Shown: positions 47,765 to 58,179 of the stretch, piece by piece
Layout of the letters: the number at the start of each line of letters is the position of its first letter
Numbering within the stretch: position 1 is the stretch's first letter
NCBI RefSeq assembly: GCF_022965805.1
Contig: NC_133104.1
Span: forward strand, 35,880,682 to 35,944,681
DNA length: 64,000 nucleotides
From: Primulina eburnea
Lineage: Eukaryota > Streptophyta > Magnoliopsida > Lamiales > Gesneriaceae
Reading direction: 5' to 3'
The notes under the pieces: model-generated
What the model saw: only the letters and a program-made list of their open reading frames with translations
Database searches by the model: none
Told to the model about the DNA's origin: nothing
Made by a program: the position numbers and the translations under genes

Positions 47765-48645
47765 CAAAGATTTTCAGCACTAACCCGGGAACAAATTATC
47801 ATAAGTAGGGTAAGCGACAAAGAAGAATATGAAAATTAAAAATAAAGGGTCTCATTTGCGAAGACGCAAATGAATATTATATGTAAAAATAATTTGTGGA
47901 AAAGAAGTGAATTAGAAGACATCACCATCTCTAAAAGATATATGTTTTACAAGTAGCTGGTATTCTTCACGGACGTCGGTATGAAATCCGGACAACACGG
48001 TCACAACCTTGCAAAATCCGACGAACAAACACAAACAATAGGATGCACAAGAAGGACTCTGTTATGGAAAAAAAGACCTCAAATCGTATGAGAACTGTAA
48101 TTAGTGGAAAAAAAATAAATTTAGGTATGCACATAACATTTCAGCAGTTAGTCTGCAAGAAATTCACCTTTTCAATCGTCCTACGTCCACCAAACTTCTC
48201 GAAGCAACGATGATGAAATAAAAAATCGGAACGAGATTACCCCAGCGACAGAGGACGTAAGGGTTTGGATTGGGGGTGAGAAAGAAAGTCTCGTGGGTCT
48301 CAATTGCTCCCAACTTTTAAATATTTACATATTACTTTTAAATAAACAATAAATGCGTACACTGAAATTTATTTTTATTATCTAGATTTATGTTTTTTTT
48401 TAAACATCAGTGTTGTATATTTAAATATATAATTAGCTATCTAATTATTTTAAAAATACTTATTTAAATAGCAATGGGGGCATTTCGGTCATTACATTAT
48501 AATTTACAAAAATAATCAATCAGTTTAAAAACACTCCAAACACCATATTATTTATCAAACTACATTATTAATCTATATATCTCATTTTTTAATCACTCTG
48601 ATTACTAATCATTTATTTATCCAATCACTACTACCAAACATAGCC
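47765..48645 (-). promoter_or_regulatory. Leader and promoter region of the passenger gene, right arm of the Harbinger element
   Basis: On the minus strand a less AT-rich segment around 48170-48300 could be the 5' UTR. It has a donor-like GATTGAAAAG/GTGAAT at about 48170, then intron-like DNA up to the acceptor-like AATGCAG at the start codon. The outer 300 bp are AT-rich TIR-proximal sequence. No coding was seen. Confidence 0.4.
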
Positions 48646-48648
48646 ATA

Positions 48649-50426
48649 GGTTTTTGGTGCATAAGTCAACAATTCCTGATATTAATGAAGGAACAATTAT
48701 GGAATCAAGGAATGCAATATTTTTTGAAACCAGCTTTCCTTGTAAGGAAAGAAAAGAAGGTTCTATTAAACGATCTTATTAATTTACTAATGATTATAAA
48801 GAAATAAATGAAAACCAAAACGTGGTAAGAGAGCAAGAATTGAAAAGTATTTTGGTCCTGACTTTATAACTTACATGTTAGATGATGAACCAAAAACTAT
48901 TCAAGAAGCTCTATCCAATCCAGAAGCTCCTTTCTGGAAAGAAGCAATAAATGATGAAATAGATTCTATCACGCATAATCATAACAGGGAGTTGACTGAT
49001 CTCCCTCCGGGTTGTAAGCCTTTAAAATGCAAGTGGATCCTTAAAAAGAAATACAAAGATGGTGGATCTATAGATAAATACAAAGCTCGAAGTAGCTAAA
49101 AGATTAAAACAAAAGGAAGGATATGACTTCTTTGACACATACTCTCGTGTCACTAGGATTACATCCATTTGTATTCTCATAGCCATTGCTGCCTTGCATA
49201 ACCTTGAGATTCATCAAATGGATGTAAAAACAGCCTTATTGAATGGAGAATTAGGAGAAGAAATATATATGGAACAACCCAAGGGGTTTGTTACACCCGG
49301 ACAAGAAAAGAAGGTGTGTAAACTTGTCAAGTCACTATACGGACTCAAACAAGTACCTAAGCAATGGCATGAAAAATTTGACACTACAATGAAGCCAAAT
49401 GGTTTCAAAATCAAAAAATGTGACAAATGTGTCTACATTAAAGGTAATGCAAATGCTTATGTAATTGTTTGTCTTTATGTAGACAACATGTTGATTATGG
49501 GAAGTAATCATGAGTTGATTACAAATACCAAGAAAATGTTGAAAAAATATTTTGACATGAAAGACTTGGGGATATATGATATTATAATAGGGATTAAAGT
49601 CTCTAGACTACCTGATGGAATTATTTTATCACAAACCCACTATATTGAAAAGGTACTTGAAAGATTTAGTACCTTAAACAGCCGTCCTACTAGAACACCT
49701 ATAGACTTAGGCGTTCACTTAGCAAAGAATCGAGGAGATCCAATCTCACAACTTGAATATGCAAGGATAATTGGTAGTCTAATGTTTTTGACTAACTGTA
49801 CTCGTCCAGATCTTGCATATTCAGTTAACAAGTTAAGTAGTACGCAAAGTAATCCAAATAAGGATCATTGGAAAGCCTTAACAAGAGTGCTTGGATATTT
49901 GAAATATACATTAAACTATGGTTTGATATATTCAAAATATCCTTCAGTTTTAGAAGGATATTGTGATGCTAATTGGATATCTGACACAAAAGACTCTAAG
50001 TCCACTAGTGGATATGTATTCACAATAGGTAGAGGTGTGGTGTCATTGAAATCTTCTAAGCAAACATGTATAGCTCGATCCACTATGAAATATGAGTTTA
50101 TTGCTTTAGACAAAGCTAGGGAATAAGCCGAATGGCTGAGAAACATCCTAGAAGATATTCCTTGTTGGAATAAGCCAGTGACTTCCATTAACATTCATTG
50201 TGATAGTCAATCGGCAATAGAAAGAGCACAAAGCAGTATGTACAATGGTAAGTCTCGAAACATTCGACGGAGACATAATACCATAAGACTATTGATCTCA
50301 AATGTGGTTATTTTTGTTGAATATATAAAATCAAACGAAAACCTAGTGGATCTGTTTACTAAAGGAATAAATAGAGATCAAATGTACAAACTGTTGAGAG
50401 GAATGTGCTTAAAGCCCACAAAATAA
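48649..50426 (+). pseudogene. copia reverse transcriptase and RNase H
   Basis: Resumes after the Harbinger element with RFLVHKSTIPDI. Open blocks at 48875-49097 and 49194-50124 carry [36 protein letters not shown] and [10 protein letters not shown]. The RT catalytic box reads YVDN in place of YVDD. RNase H motifs follow: [23 protein letters not shown] and VDLFTKGI, ending at 50424. Stops lie at about 49097 and 50124. It is non-functional. Confidence 0.92.
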
Positions 50427-50965
50427 AATATTTATAGCGGTAACTCAGCCTTGTATATTGGAGATCCCATGATCTTGGTTCAATGAGAAAACTAAGTTAT
50501 AAATATTAGTTTGAATACTTGGAATTAGTAGAGGCTCATTCCTACAAAATCCAAGTAGAAAAGATCTGCAACATGTGGTTAGGTTAAGTTTTCTTTTAAT
50601 GATTCATATACTTAAGAGTTAGAGTGTAGCAGGATACTCTGGTTAGGAGATCACCTATATAAATGAGAAGCAATGACTGCTTCAATGAAAAACACTTATG
50701 AATCTAAGATATGGTCCAGAGCGGAAATGGACACAACATGATAACAAGAATATGTTAGAATTATTATTGTGTAAATACTATTGACTTGGTTTACATAAAA
50801 CGTTGACTAGTTTAAGACATCATGTAACTACTCAACTAGTAAATCCTATAGTATATTATTAAGGAAGGTTCAAAGTCAAAAACTACCTATCCTAATGCAA
50901 TAATAATTCACAAGAGCTTTCAAGTAAATATGCATACATGCATTAATTTCATTTATGTGGCGGAT
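50427..50965 (+). other. copia region between RNase H and the 3' LTR
   Basis: Non-coding. It ends TTTATGTGGCGGAT right before the LTR start, the place of the polypurine tract, although this one is a poor purine run. Confidence 0.6.
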
Positions 50966-51877
50966 TGTTGGATAAATGAAGAGAAAAGAAGAGGAAGAGT
51001 GAGGAGTTGCAAAGGAAAGTGAGATATCTCAAATGTGGCTTGTCCCACATTGAGAAAATAACCAAATGAAGTCTCCCTGATAAGCTCCAAGTTGAGATAA
51101 AGGTTTGGGCCTCAAGGGGTACCAGAAGTTTTTAGAAGGGAGAAGATGCTAATAGGTTGTCTCTCAGTGAACACGCGCTCGCGCTCGGCCTGGCTCAGCC
51201 CGCCAGGCCCGATTCGGTGCAGTACGGTCTTTGACCAATATTAATCTTTTTGGAAAATAAATTTTTTCAGTCACTCGAGCCACAAATTGATGCACTTGGA
51301 CAGAGCTACGCATGCGGGTGCGCCACATCCCGCGTAGATGCACGCCTGTTGCTGAATTTCGGAGCCATCGCCCAGAACAGGGCGCGTGGCCGTGCATCTT
51401 CTCGCGCAAGCGAGCGGTCCCTCCTGTAAACAAAACGTTGAGCGCGGCCGCGCGACAGTTGGCACTCTTAGCATCTGTTATTTGTTGCTTTTGCACCAAA
51501 CAATGTGTTCCTTGACTAGAATTGTGACTCTTCAACGCATCCGGTCTGTAAAGACACGTCTCTTCTATGTATCCGATGATCATTTACAAATAGTCCTCTC
51601 ATCCATCATTCAAGGGTTCGAAATTTTCATGCCATCAGTTTGCATTTTATTCTCTTCCATACTTGAAAGTTCCTGCATCGTTTTGTACCTTGATTTAGAG
51701 AATTTTAAGTACTGCAAACTCTCGAATTGAAGTCGTTGTATCTTAGGGGCAATTGCCTGCAATGTATAGCACTTTATACGGGCAATTTCGTCTTGCGGAG
51801 AAAGGAAATTTCTTTCCTCGGCTTGCTGTTAGTGTTGCTGGATTTTGATCCAGTTCAAGACATCCAGGGTAATCACA
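50966..51877 (+). repeat. 3' LTR of the copia element
   Basis: Starts TGTTGGATAAATGAAGAG and ends TAATCACA. It matches the 5' LTR along its length but lacks the MITE. The CpG-rich patch (about 51300-51460) is more decayed than in the 5' LTR, and the TATA-like TTTATAAATAC reads TTTACAAATAG. Confidence 0.93.
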
Positions 51878-51882
51878 AGTGG

Positions 51883-53900
51883 AAAATCAATAGCGATATG
51901 CTTTGTTCAAGTAGTGGAACCCGGGTTGGAACATAGGTGAGTGGTGCCGACATTGTCACGATAGATAATCGGATATTGTGCAATCCAGAGACAAAGTTCT
52001 TTTAGAATCGAGCACACCTACTTGAGTTCGGTGACATTGGCAACAATTGATCTATATTCTGTCTCGGCTGATGATCGAGCAATGGTACATTGATTGTTGG
52101 AACTCCATGAAATGGGATTGTCAAGCAAATAAACCATATAAGCACTTGTGGATGAGTGATCATCTTTGTTACATGCCCAATCGGCATCAGAGAAATCATA
52201 TACAGATAATGGAGAGTCATGATGGAGAAGAATTCCATGATCAGAACTTCCACAAAGATAACGTAGAAGACGTTTTACGGCTGCCCTATTATCAGTGGTC
52301 GGTCGATACATATACTAAGATTTTGATGGAAATATCGGGTCTAGTTAATGACGAGTATCGGATGCTACCTACAATGGTTTTGTATTCAGTAGGATCACTT
52401 AGAACAGAGCTAGAACGTAATATCGTTGAAGTGCTTAAGGCCAAAGGAGTAGTGACCAGTTTAGAGTTGGATCATTTTTGTACAGCCAAGAAGGTCCGAG
52501 ATATACCGTTGTTGAGATAGTAGGATTCCATATTTATGTTGAACAACTTCCACACGAAGAAAGTAGTGAAGTGGCCAAAGATCCTTGAGAGAAATTCTCT
52601 AAGCAAGTAGAGACATGAAATTGCTTACAAGTGTATCATTGTCACCATTTATGATAAGTCATCTACATAAACAAGAAGATAGATAATATGACCATTAGAA
52701 TTCAAGACAAAGAATGACATGTCTGCATAAGAGATTTCCAAAATCCAAAAGTTATATGAAATTGATGACGTTCTTGGTACCACGCACACAGAGCTTATTT
52801 AAGGCTATAGATAGTTTTAAAAAGCTTGCAAACATAAGCCCCAGACCTTGTGTTTTCACTCTAAAGATGGTGTGGTTGTTAAAGAGTTATGGGTGATGTG
52901 AGGTATCATGGGGAATGGAGAATCAAATCAGCCCCAGACCTTGTGTTTTCACATCGAGAATTATTAGCAGAGTTATGATGAAATCGATGAAAAGAATTGA
53001 ATGGAATCACACTTAATAAACTTTACATGACGAGAGATGCAAATTTGAGAAGTGTAAGGGTCAAGGCATGGGTAAGAACTTTGGGGTGAGTGAGTATCTA
53101 ATGAAGACGCGAGGTTTGGAGTGAGAATCCAGTTTGTGAGTGAAGTATAGTAGAAGTCATGGGTAGCACAAACATCCAAAAAATCCGAAATTTCCAATAA
53201 TTGGGAACATGTGTAAAGAGATTTTCAAATGGAGAGAAAATATTGAGTGTTGGTATAGGTAAATGATTGATGAAATAAACAGCGGTGGAAAAGGCATAAG
53301 GCCAAAATCTCAATGGCACATATGCATGTGATTGAAGGGTAAGATTGGTTTCAACAATATGTTTGTTTCGTTATTCTGATTAGTTTTTATGCTCTGGTGT
53401 ATAAGGCGGTGTGGTGAGATGAAGAGATACCATTTGCAGCTAGATAGTTGCCCAGATTGATATATTCGACAACGCTATCAAAATAAAATGTGAATTATTT
53501 TGTTTTTGAAGCGGTTTTTGACCAAGGCTTTAAATTAATAAAAACATCAACAAGTTCATATTTGCATTTGGAATAGGTCTCTTGTGCGAATCTTTATCTG
53601 TGAGACTGGTCAATCCTATCGATATTTACAATAAAAGTAATACTCTTAGCATAAAAAATAGTACTTTTTCATGGATGACCCAAATAAGATATTCGTCCCA
53701 CAAAATACGACACGTGAGACCGTCTCACACAAATTTTTACCTTGTATTTGAGAGGATATAGCCATATGTTCTTGGTGAAATGATTAAAAAATATAAAATA
53801 ATATTTAAACTCATAAGAAGATATAATAGGTGAAATCTATATGCAAGCAAAAATGATGTCTACTGGTTTATAAGAGAGAAGAGATGAAGTCGACTATTTT
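51883..53900 (-). pseudogene. Old copia integrase, RT and RNase H, heavily decayed
   Basis: On the minus strand from about 53900: PVDIIFA, FFNHFTKNIWLYPLKYK, then the MITE (53571-53741), then integrase sequence (TPPYTPEH; PLRFWPYAFSTAVYFINHLP, 53319-53200). RT follows (KLFKTIYSLK, LLVYVDDLS near 52655), then RNase H (RLLRYLCG, DADWACNKDDHSSTSAY, CTIARSSAETEYRSIVA, 52311-52018; KHIAIDF near 51900). The reading frame continues across the MITE. It breaks at the AGTGG target and resumes at 39225. Many stops. It is older than everything inserted in it. Confidence 0.88.
53571..53741 (-). mobile_element. MULE-like MITE inside the old copia integrase
   Basis: Reverse orientation, starting GAATAGGTCTC and ending AAATTTTTACC. 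The flanking 9-mers TTGCATTTG (53562-53570) and TTGTATTTG (53742-53750) differ at one base. Integrase sequence is readable on both sides. Confidence 0.86.
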
Positions 53901-54014
53901 AAAATGTTTTAATAAGCCACAAATAAAGGTTTTAATTTTATGAATTTTTCGTGCTATTTTTACATATTCATCATCATCTAATGAAAACGGAAAATCATAT
54001 TTCTTTATCGAAGG

Positions 54015-54655
54015 CGTTGAGCTCAATTAGCAAATTATAATCATTAGTAATATCAATCAATCACAATTCCAAAAGAGAGAGCTCAATTGAATCACATGCA
54101 ACTCTCATATAATTTGTCTCACGCTTGATAAAGACCCAATAATATTACGTTTATCTTATGTGTCAAGTGGCCCATCAATATCGAATCGTAGTTGACAGTC
54201 TCCATGAGTTTCTCCAACAACATAAATCGAAGTCATGGGAGTTCCACCCAATTCATATCATGTAAGTCAATATAAGTCATAGTTTTCTGACATCCAAACT
54301 TCCTTAATAATAGGAATCAAACATTGATCGCGGGTAGCATTCATCGTTAAATTACCGTTGGAAGACAGGAAAAATTAAAACCATTTTTATTTTTCCTTTT
54401 ATTGCTTGATATAATTTGAATCATATTCAAAATGAGGGATTTAATTTTAAAATTTGTCTTATCGTTTGATTTAGAAATTGTAACATGTTCTTTTAGTTTG
54501 TTTATTATAATAATAATGCATATACTTATTATTTATTATATATCACATATATCCTAATAATAAATAAAAGATGATCGATCACAGAAAACTACTCGATATA
54601 TGTAAGCCAACATGGATATAAGTCGAATTCTTAGGTAAATGCAGGTATGAAAATT
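54015..54655 (-). repeat. Dispersed repeat R, copy 2
   Basis: Reverse complement of 14115-14775 with clear but divergent similarity. It lies just upstream, in the reading direction, of the old copia integrase, which fits a 5' LTR if gag has been deleted. No clean ends. Confidence 0.5.
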
Positions 54656-56316
54656 CAATTCATTACATAAATTTTCAATGTTTTACATGTCTTCATTCTT
54701 TAAATTAATGATCATCAAGTCAATCATCTTCTAATCATGATATCTCATTAATTCCTAATGATTTAGATTTGGATATCCATGACACATACTAGATATATCT
54801 TATGGGGTGAGAAGAGATCATAAAAGAGCATCACTTTAATAATATAAAATATTTAAAAACTCAAAATTGTACCCAGTCATCCCTATACACGACCTACAAT
54901 ATTTATATCCTTTAAGAATTATAATATACTCTTGACGATAACTGATTTTATTTTGCTCCTTATGTCTGCATATATATGTTTATGTCATGCATATCAAGTT
55001 ATTTATCCAGATATATTCGTCATATAATTGAGAACGAAAGTGAAAAATATGATGTTGTAATGAAGTTACGGATTAATATTTGATTTTATATTTTGAATGT
55101 ATTGATGCAACCCGGGTGAAAAGGAGCGATTCGGGTCGGGTACTCTGCCGGATTTGCTATCAAGATGTTGAAGGAAATATGAGTTGGACGTCTGAACTGA
55201 ACTTCTTTCCTCCCTGAGCGAGTTGAGAGATCTGCGAACAAGAAAAGAATCACGTGAATGGGCGCCAGAGGGGTGTCTGTCGTGACCATCCGATGATTAA
55301 GTCAGTGAGGAACTCAAGCAAGAAATCAATGTAACCAAGTGATGGTTGTGAGATTGGTTTGGGAGAAAGATAGTAAATGCACATAAGCATTAATTATAGT
55401 AGGGCGGCTGGTTCCGCGGCTGGTTATACCCTATTATTCTGTCATGTCAAATCTCATACTAATCACATCTAGCCCATTTGATTTTGTCAACCATTTATTT
55501 TATTGTAAGAGATAAGTCGGCTGCACACTATGTCGGCGCAATAAATGCGGTGCTCATATCGAAGTGGTATGGGTAAAATGCTTCTCGGGATTTCTCACGA
55601 GGGCCCGGGCATACATCGTCCCGGGGAGATTATGTCTCGGGTGCTCCTATGGCCCGACCTCTTGACTGACTGGCTCCCCATGAATTTTTTCGAGTCGTAC
55701 TCTCCTCGTCTCGGGCAATCTTATGATTCGAATGTCGATCCAGACCCGGGCACTATCCATGGATAGGTTCCATGACCCGGGACGTCCCGGGCACCATCCA
55801 TGACACGGGACATCCCGGGGTATCATGACTCCCTCTTTAAATAGTCGGACTAGAGTCATACTCGTTGTCCCGATCAGTCTTATGTGCCCTGTCACGAGCA
55901 ACAGGTTGCTATCTGATTTTCCCGAGACGATAAGATGACATCACCCTATCGATGCTGACTTAAGCTCTGGAAAAAGGTTGTCAGAATCTCTCGTATTCCG
56001 AGAAGATAAATCATCATGACGCCTCGAGCTCTGCGCCTGTCTTTTCAAATATCCCGTGTAATTTCCTAGGCCTATCTACTCCGTCCAATTCGTTTTAGAT
56101 CAACGGTGTGGATCACCTCCCTCCCCTATATGTAGTAGTTCATCGATTTTTTCAAAAATCATTCATAAATTCAACTTGTAGCCAAACTCTTGCAAAAATT
56201 TTCCTCAAGCTTTCCGCCGTGACGATTCTAACTCCAGCGATCTCCGATCACCAGTTATCATCTTCCCACCTTGTAAGTTCCTTCTCCCTTACTGTTTTTA
56301 CTTCTCTTTTTAGATC
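54656..56316. other. Probable 3' LTR region of the Tat-type gypsy element
   Basis: AT-rich to about 55080, then distinctly GC-richer to 56300 with CCCGGG-rich inverted segments. These include a perfect 16-bp palindrome CCCGGGACGTCCCGGG at 55776-55791 and a TTTAAATAG box near 55834. This is where the 3' LTR of the minus-strand gypsy element should lie. I could not find matched LTR ends. ORFs here are not supported. Confidence 0.4.
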
Positions 56317-57559
56317 ATGACGAATTCTACCTCCTATACTTCCGGTAAAAATATCAGGGGTCGGTCGGAGGATAACTCCCCGACCCCTTCTGAACATTCT
56401 GTTCACATCCCCGTAGGCATCCCCATCTCCCAATCCTGACCCCTTGTAAAACCAAAAACCATAGCTTCCTCTTCCCGACCCGCTAGTTCCTGGGGTAAAG
56501 AGAAGGACCAGGTAGCAGGGCCTATGTGGTTCTCTACTGTGACTTCTACCCTTCGCCCGGGTAGTCTAGAAGAGTAAGGTCTTTAGGTTCCATCCCCTCC
56601 ACCTACAAAATCAAAATTCCTGGGCCAAACGACCACCCGGACACCCCTCCTCCTGGCTACCACACTTTTTTTTGTTGAACAACTTAAAAACGGTCTTCGA
56701 TTCCCCATCCACCATTTCTTTGAAGAAGTTGCCCGGTTCTTTAGGCTCCCCATTAATCATCTTCACCCTAATGCTTTTAGGAGAATGGCAGCCACTTTTG
56801 TTTTGTTCCGCATGAAAGTCATTCCTATCAACTCTTCCATCTTCCATTATTTTTATTCTTTCTGGTTCAATGACGGGGTCTTTTCTTTTATGGCCCGAAT
56901 GCATTACCGGTTCTTGACTGATATCTTTTCTTCTTTGAAGGGGTGGAAAACAATTGTTTTCTTTTTACAACTCCACACTCTCCCGACCTGTTCAACAGGC
57001 TTTCTGCCCGCGATGCCCCCTCAACCTAAACTCCCTTCCGACTTCAAACTCCTCCCTACTTTCACCCATGCCCGAGATGCTTTGGAGAAGCAATCCTACC
57101 TATCCTCAGTACTGATCGGAGGGGACAACTTAATTTATTATGGGATCGGGTCTCGTCTTGAAGACCCTATGGATCAGATAATAGATGAGTTTGACCAGGC
57201 TCGCAGGCTGGTAAAGTATCCTCCTTTGTCTTTTTAGTACATTTTGTATTAATCACCTAACTGTTTATCTCTGGTGCAGCCGAAGAAGATATGATCAAGG
57301 CGAGTCTTCTCAAAGACCTCCCTAGGAAGAAGACCGGGAAAAATTCTTGAAGTCCCGAGAGTTCAAGAAAATGGTGGCTGACAAGGCCTTTCCTTATTTT
57401 GACTTGGGCTTCAACAAATGCCTGGAGCAATTTCAGGAGGCAGGGCTTGTTCCTTCCGACCAAGAGGACTTCACTGACTTGGTCAAAGCTGCAGCCTCTC
57501 TCCCAGATGAAGAAGAGGAGGATAAGCAAATTAAACAAGAAGGGACACAAGATCCCTAG
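56317..57559 (+). pseudogene. Antisense ORF of a Tat-lineage gypsy element, degenerate
   Basis: Plus-strand coding remnant located between the gypsy pol (minus) and its presumed 3' LTR. From the ATG at 56317 a Ser-rich leader has stops. The conserved part is open at 56785-57237, with VIPINSSIFHYFYSFWF, FSFMARMHYRFL and SLKGWKTIVFFLQ, resembling plant transposon proteins of this type. A second exon-like block (57281-57559) carries EEDMIKASLLKDLPRKKTG and FKKMVADKAFPYFDLGF and ends with an acidic tail. Extra antisense genes in this position are known in Tat-lineage elements; their function is unclear. The junction at 57222/57281 is out of phase by eye, so it is probably dead. Confidence 0.6.
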
Positions 57560-57825
57560 TAGACTAGGACTCTTCCATCCTGTATTTTTTATTTTTATTT
57601 ATTTTTCATTCCATGGCTTCTGAGCACCTTGTAAATATTTTTCCGGTATTAATGAAGTATGTTCTGTCAACTTTCCTTGCATTTGAAAACTGCCTTAAAA
57701 TATTTACACGTATTGCGGGTGACTTGAACTCTTTAATAATCTCGTGAATTTTAACCCACCTTCATCAAGTACATTCATAATCGGGGCATAAGCCCTTGGG
57801 TACAATAGATAATTGATTTTGATAA

Positions 57826-58135
57826 ATAATCAGGGTGCAGGTCTTTTGGCCAGGGTACGGGTCCCTGGACTTAAGAGATTACCGAGGTGCGGGTCCTCGG
57901 ACCAGGGTACGGGTCCCTGGACTTAAGAGATAACCAGGGTGCGGGTCCCCGGGCCAGGGTACGGGTCCCTGGACTTAAGAGATAACTTGGGTACGGATCC
58001 TCGGGCTAGGGTACGGGTCCCTGGACTTAAGATATAACCGGGGTGCGGGTCACCGAACTAGGGTACGGGTCCCTGGACTTAAGAGATAACCGGGGTACGG
58101 GTCCCTGTGCCATGGTACGGGTCCCTGAACTTTGT
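57826..58135. repeat. Minisatellite of 52 bp, about six copies, in the gypsy 3' region
   Basis: Repeated units share GGTACGGGTCCCTGGAC and TTAAGAGATAACC. Successive copies start 52 bp apart (57854, 57906 and on). Such arrays are typical between pol and the 3' LTR in Tat/Ogre/Retand-like elements. Confidence 0.92.
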
Positions 58136-58179
58136 AGACATTTCCTTGAATAATTTCTTTATCAGATGTAGAAATAGTA

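Larger units (their letters stand above)
42898..48645 (+). mobile_element. PIF/Harbinger DNA transposon carrying a third gene
   Basis: Terminal inverted repeats CGCTACGTTTGGTAG on the left and GGCTATGTTTGGTAG (reverse complement of the right end). The 3-bp repeat ATA flanks it (42895-42897 and 48646-48648). Removing the element and one ATA restores the copia frame as STYRFLVHK. It holds a DDE transposase gene (+), a Myb/SANT-like gene (+) and an antisense passenger gene (-). At 5748 bp it is a full-length element. A single-base frameshift in the transposase probably makes it non-autonomous at present. Confidence 0.93.
39231..51877 (+). mobile_element. Ty1/copia retrotransposon with nested insertions, TSD AGTGG
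   Basis: Two direct LTRs starting TGTTGGATAAATG and ending GGTAATCACA bound gag-pol remnants in the order gag, protease, integrase, RT, RNase H, so it is copia. The 5-bp direct repeat AGTGG flanks it exactly (39226-39230 and 51878-51882). Its apparent 12.6 kb includes a 536-bp hAT-type MITE (39270-39805) and a 5748-bp Harbinger element (42898-48645); without them it is about 6.4 kb. Both LTRs and the genes carry many differences and stops, so it is inactive. It landed in the RNase H of an older copia on the other strand. Confidence 0.95.

Noticed and set aside
52047..52520. 157-codon plus-strand ORF
   Set aside because: Antisense of the old copia RNase H and RT region, where the minus strand has the conserved motifs.
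56785..57237. Independent host gene
   Set aside because: Its position between gypsy pol and the 3' region, its orientation, and its resemblance to transposon-associated proteins favour a retroelement antisense ORF.
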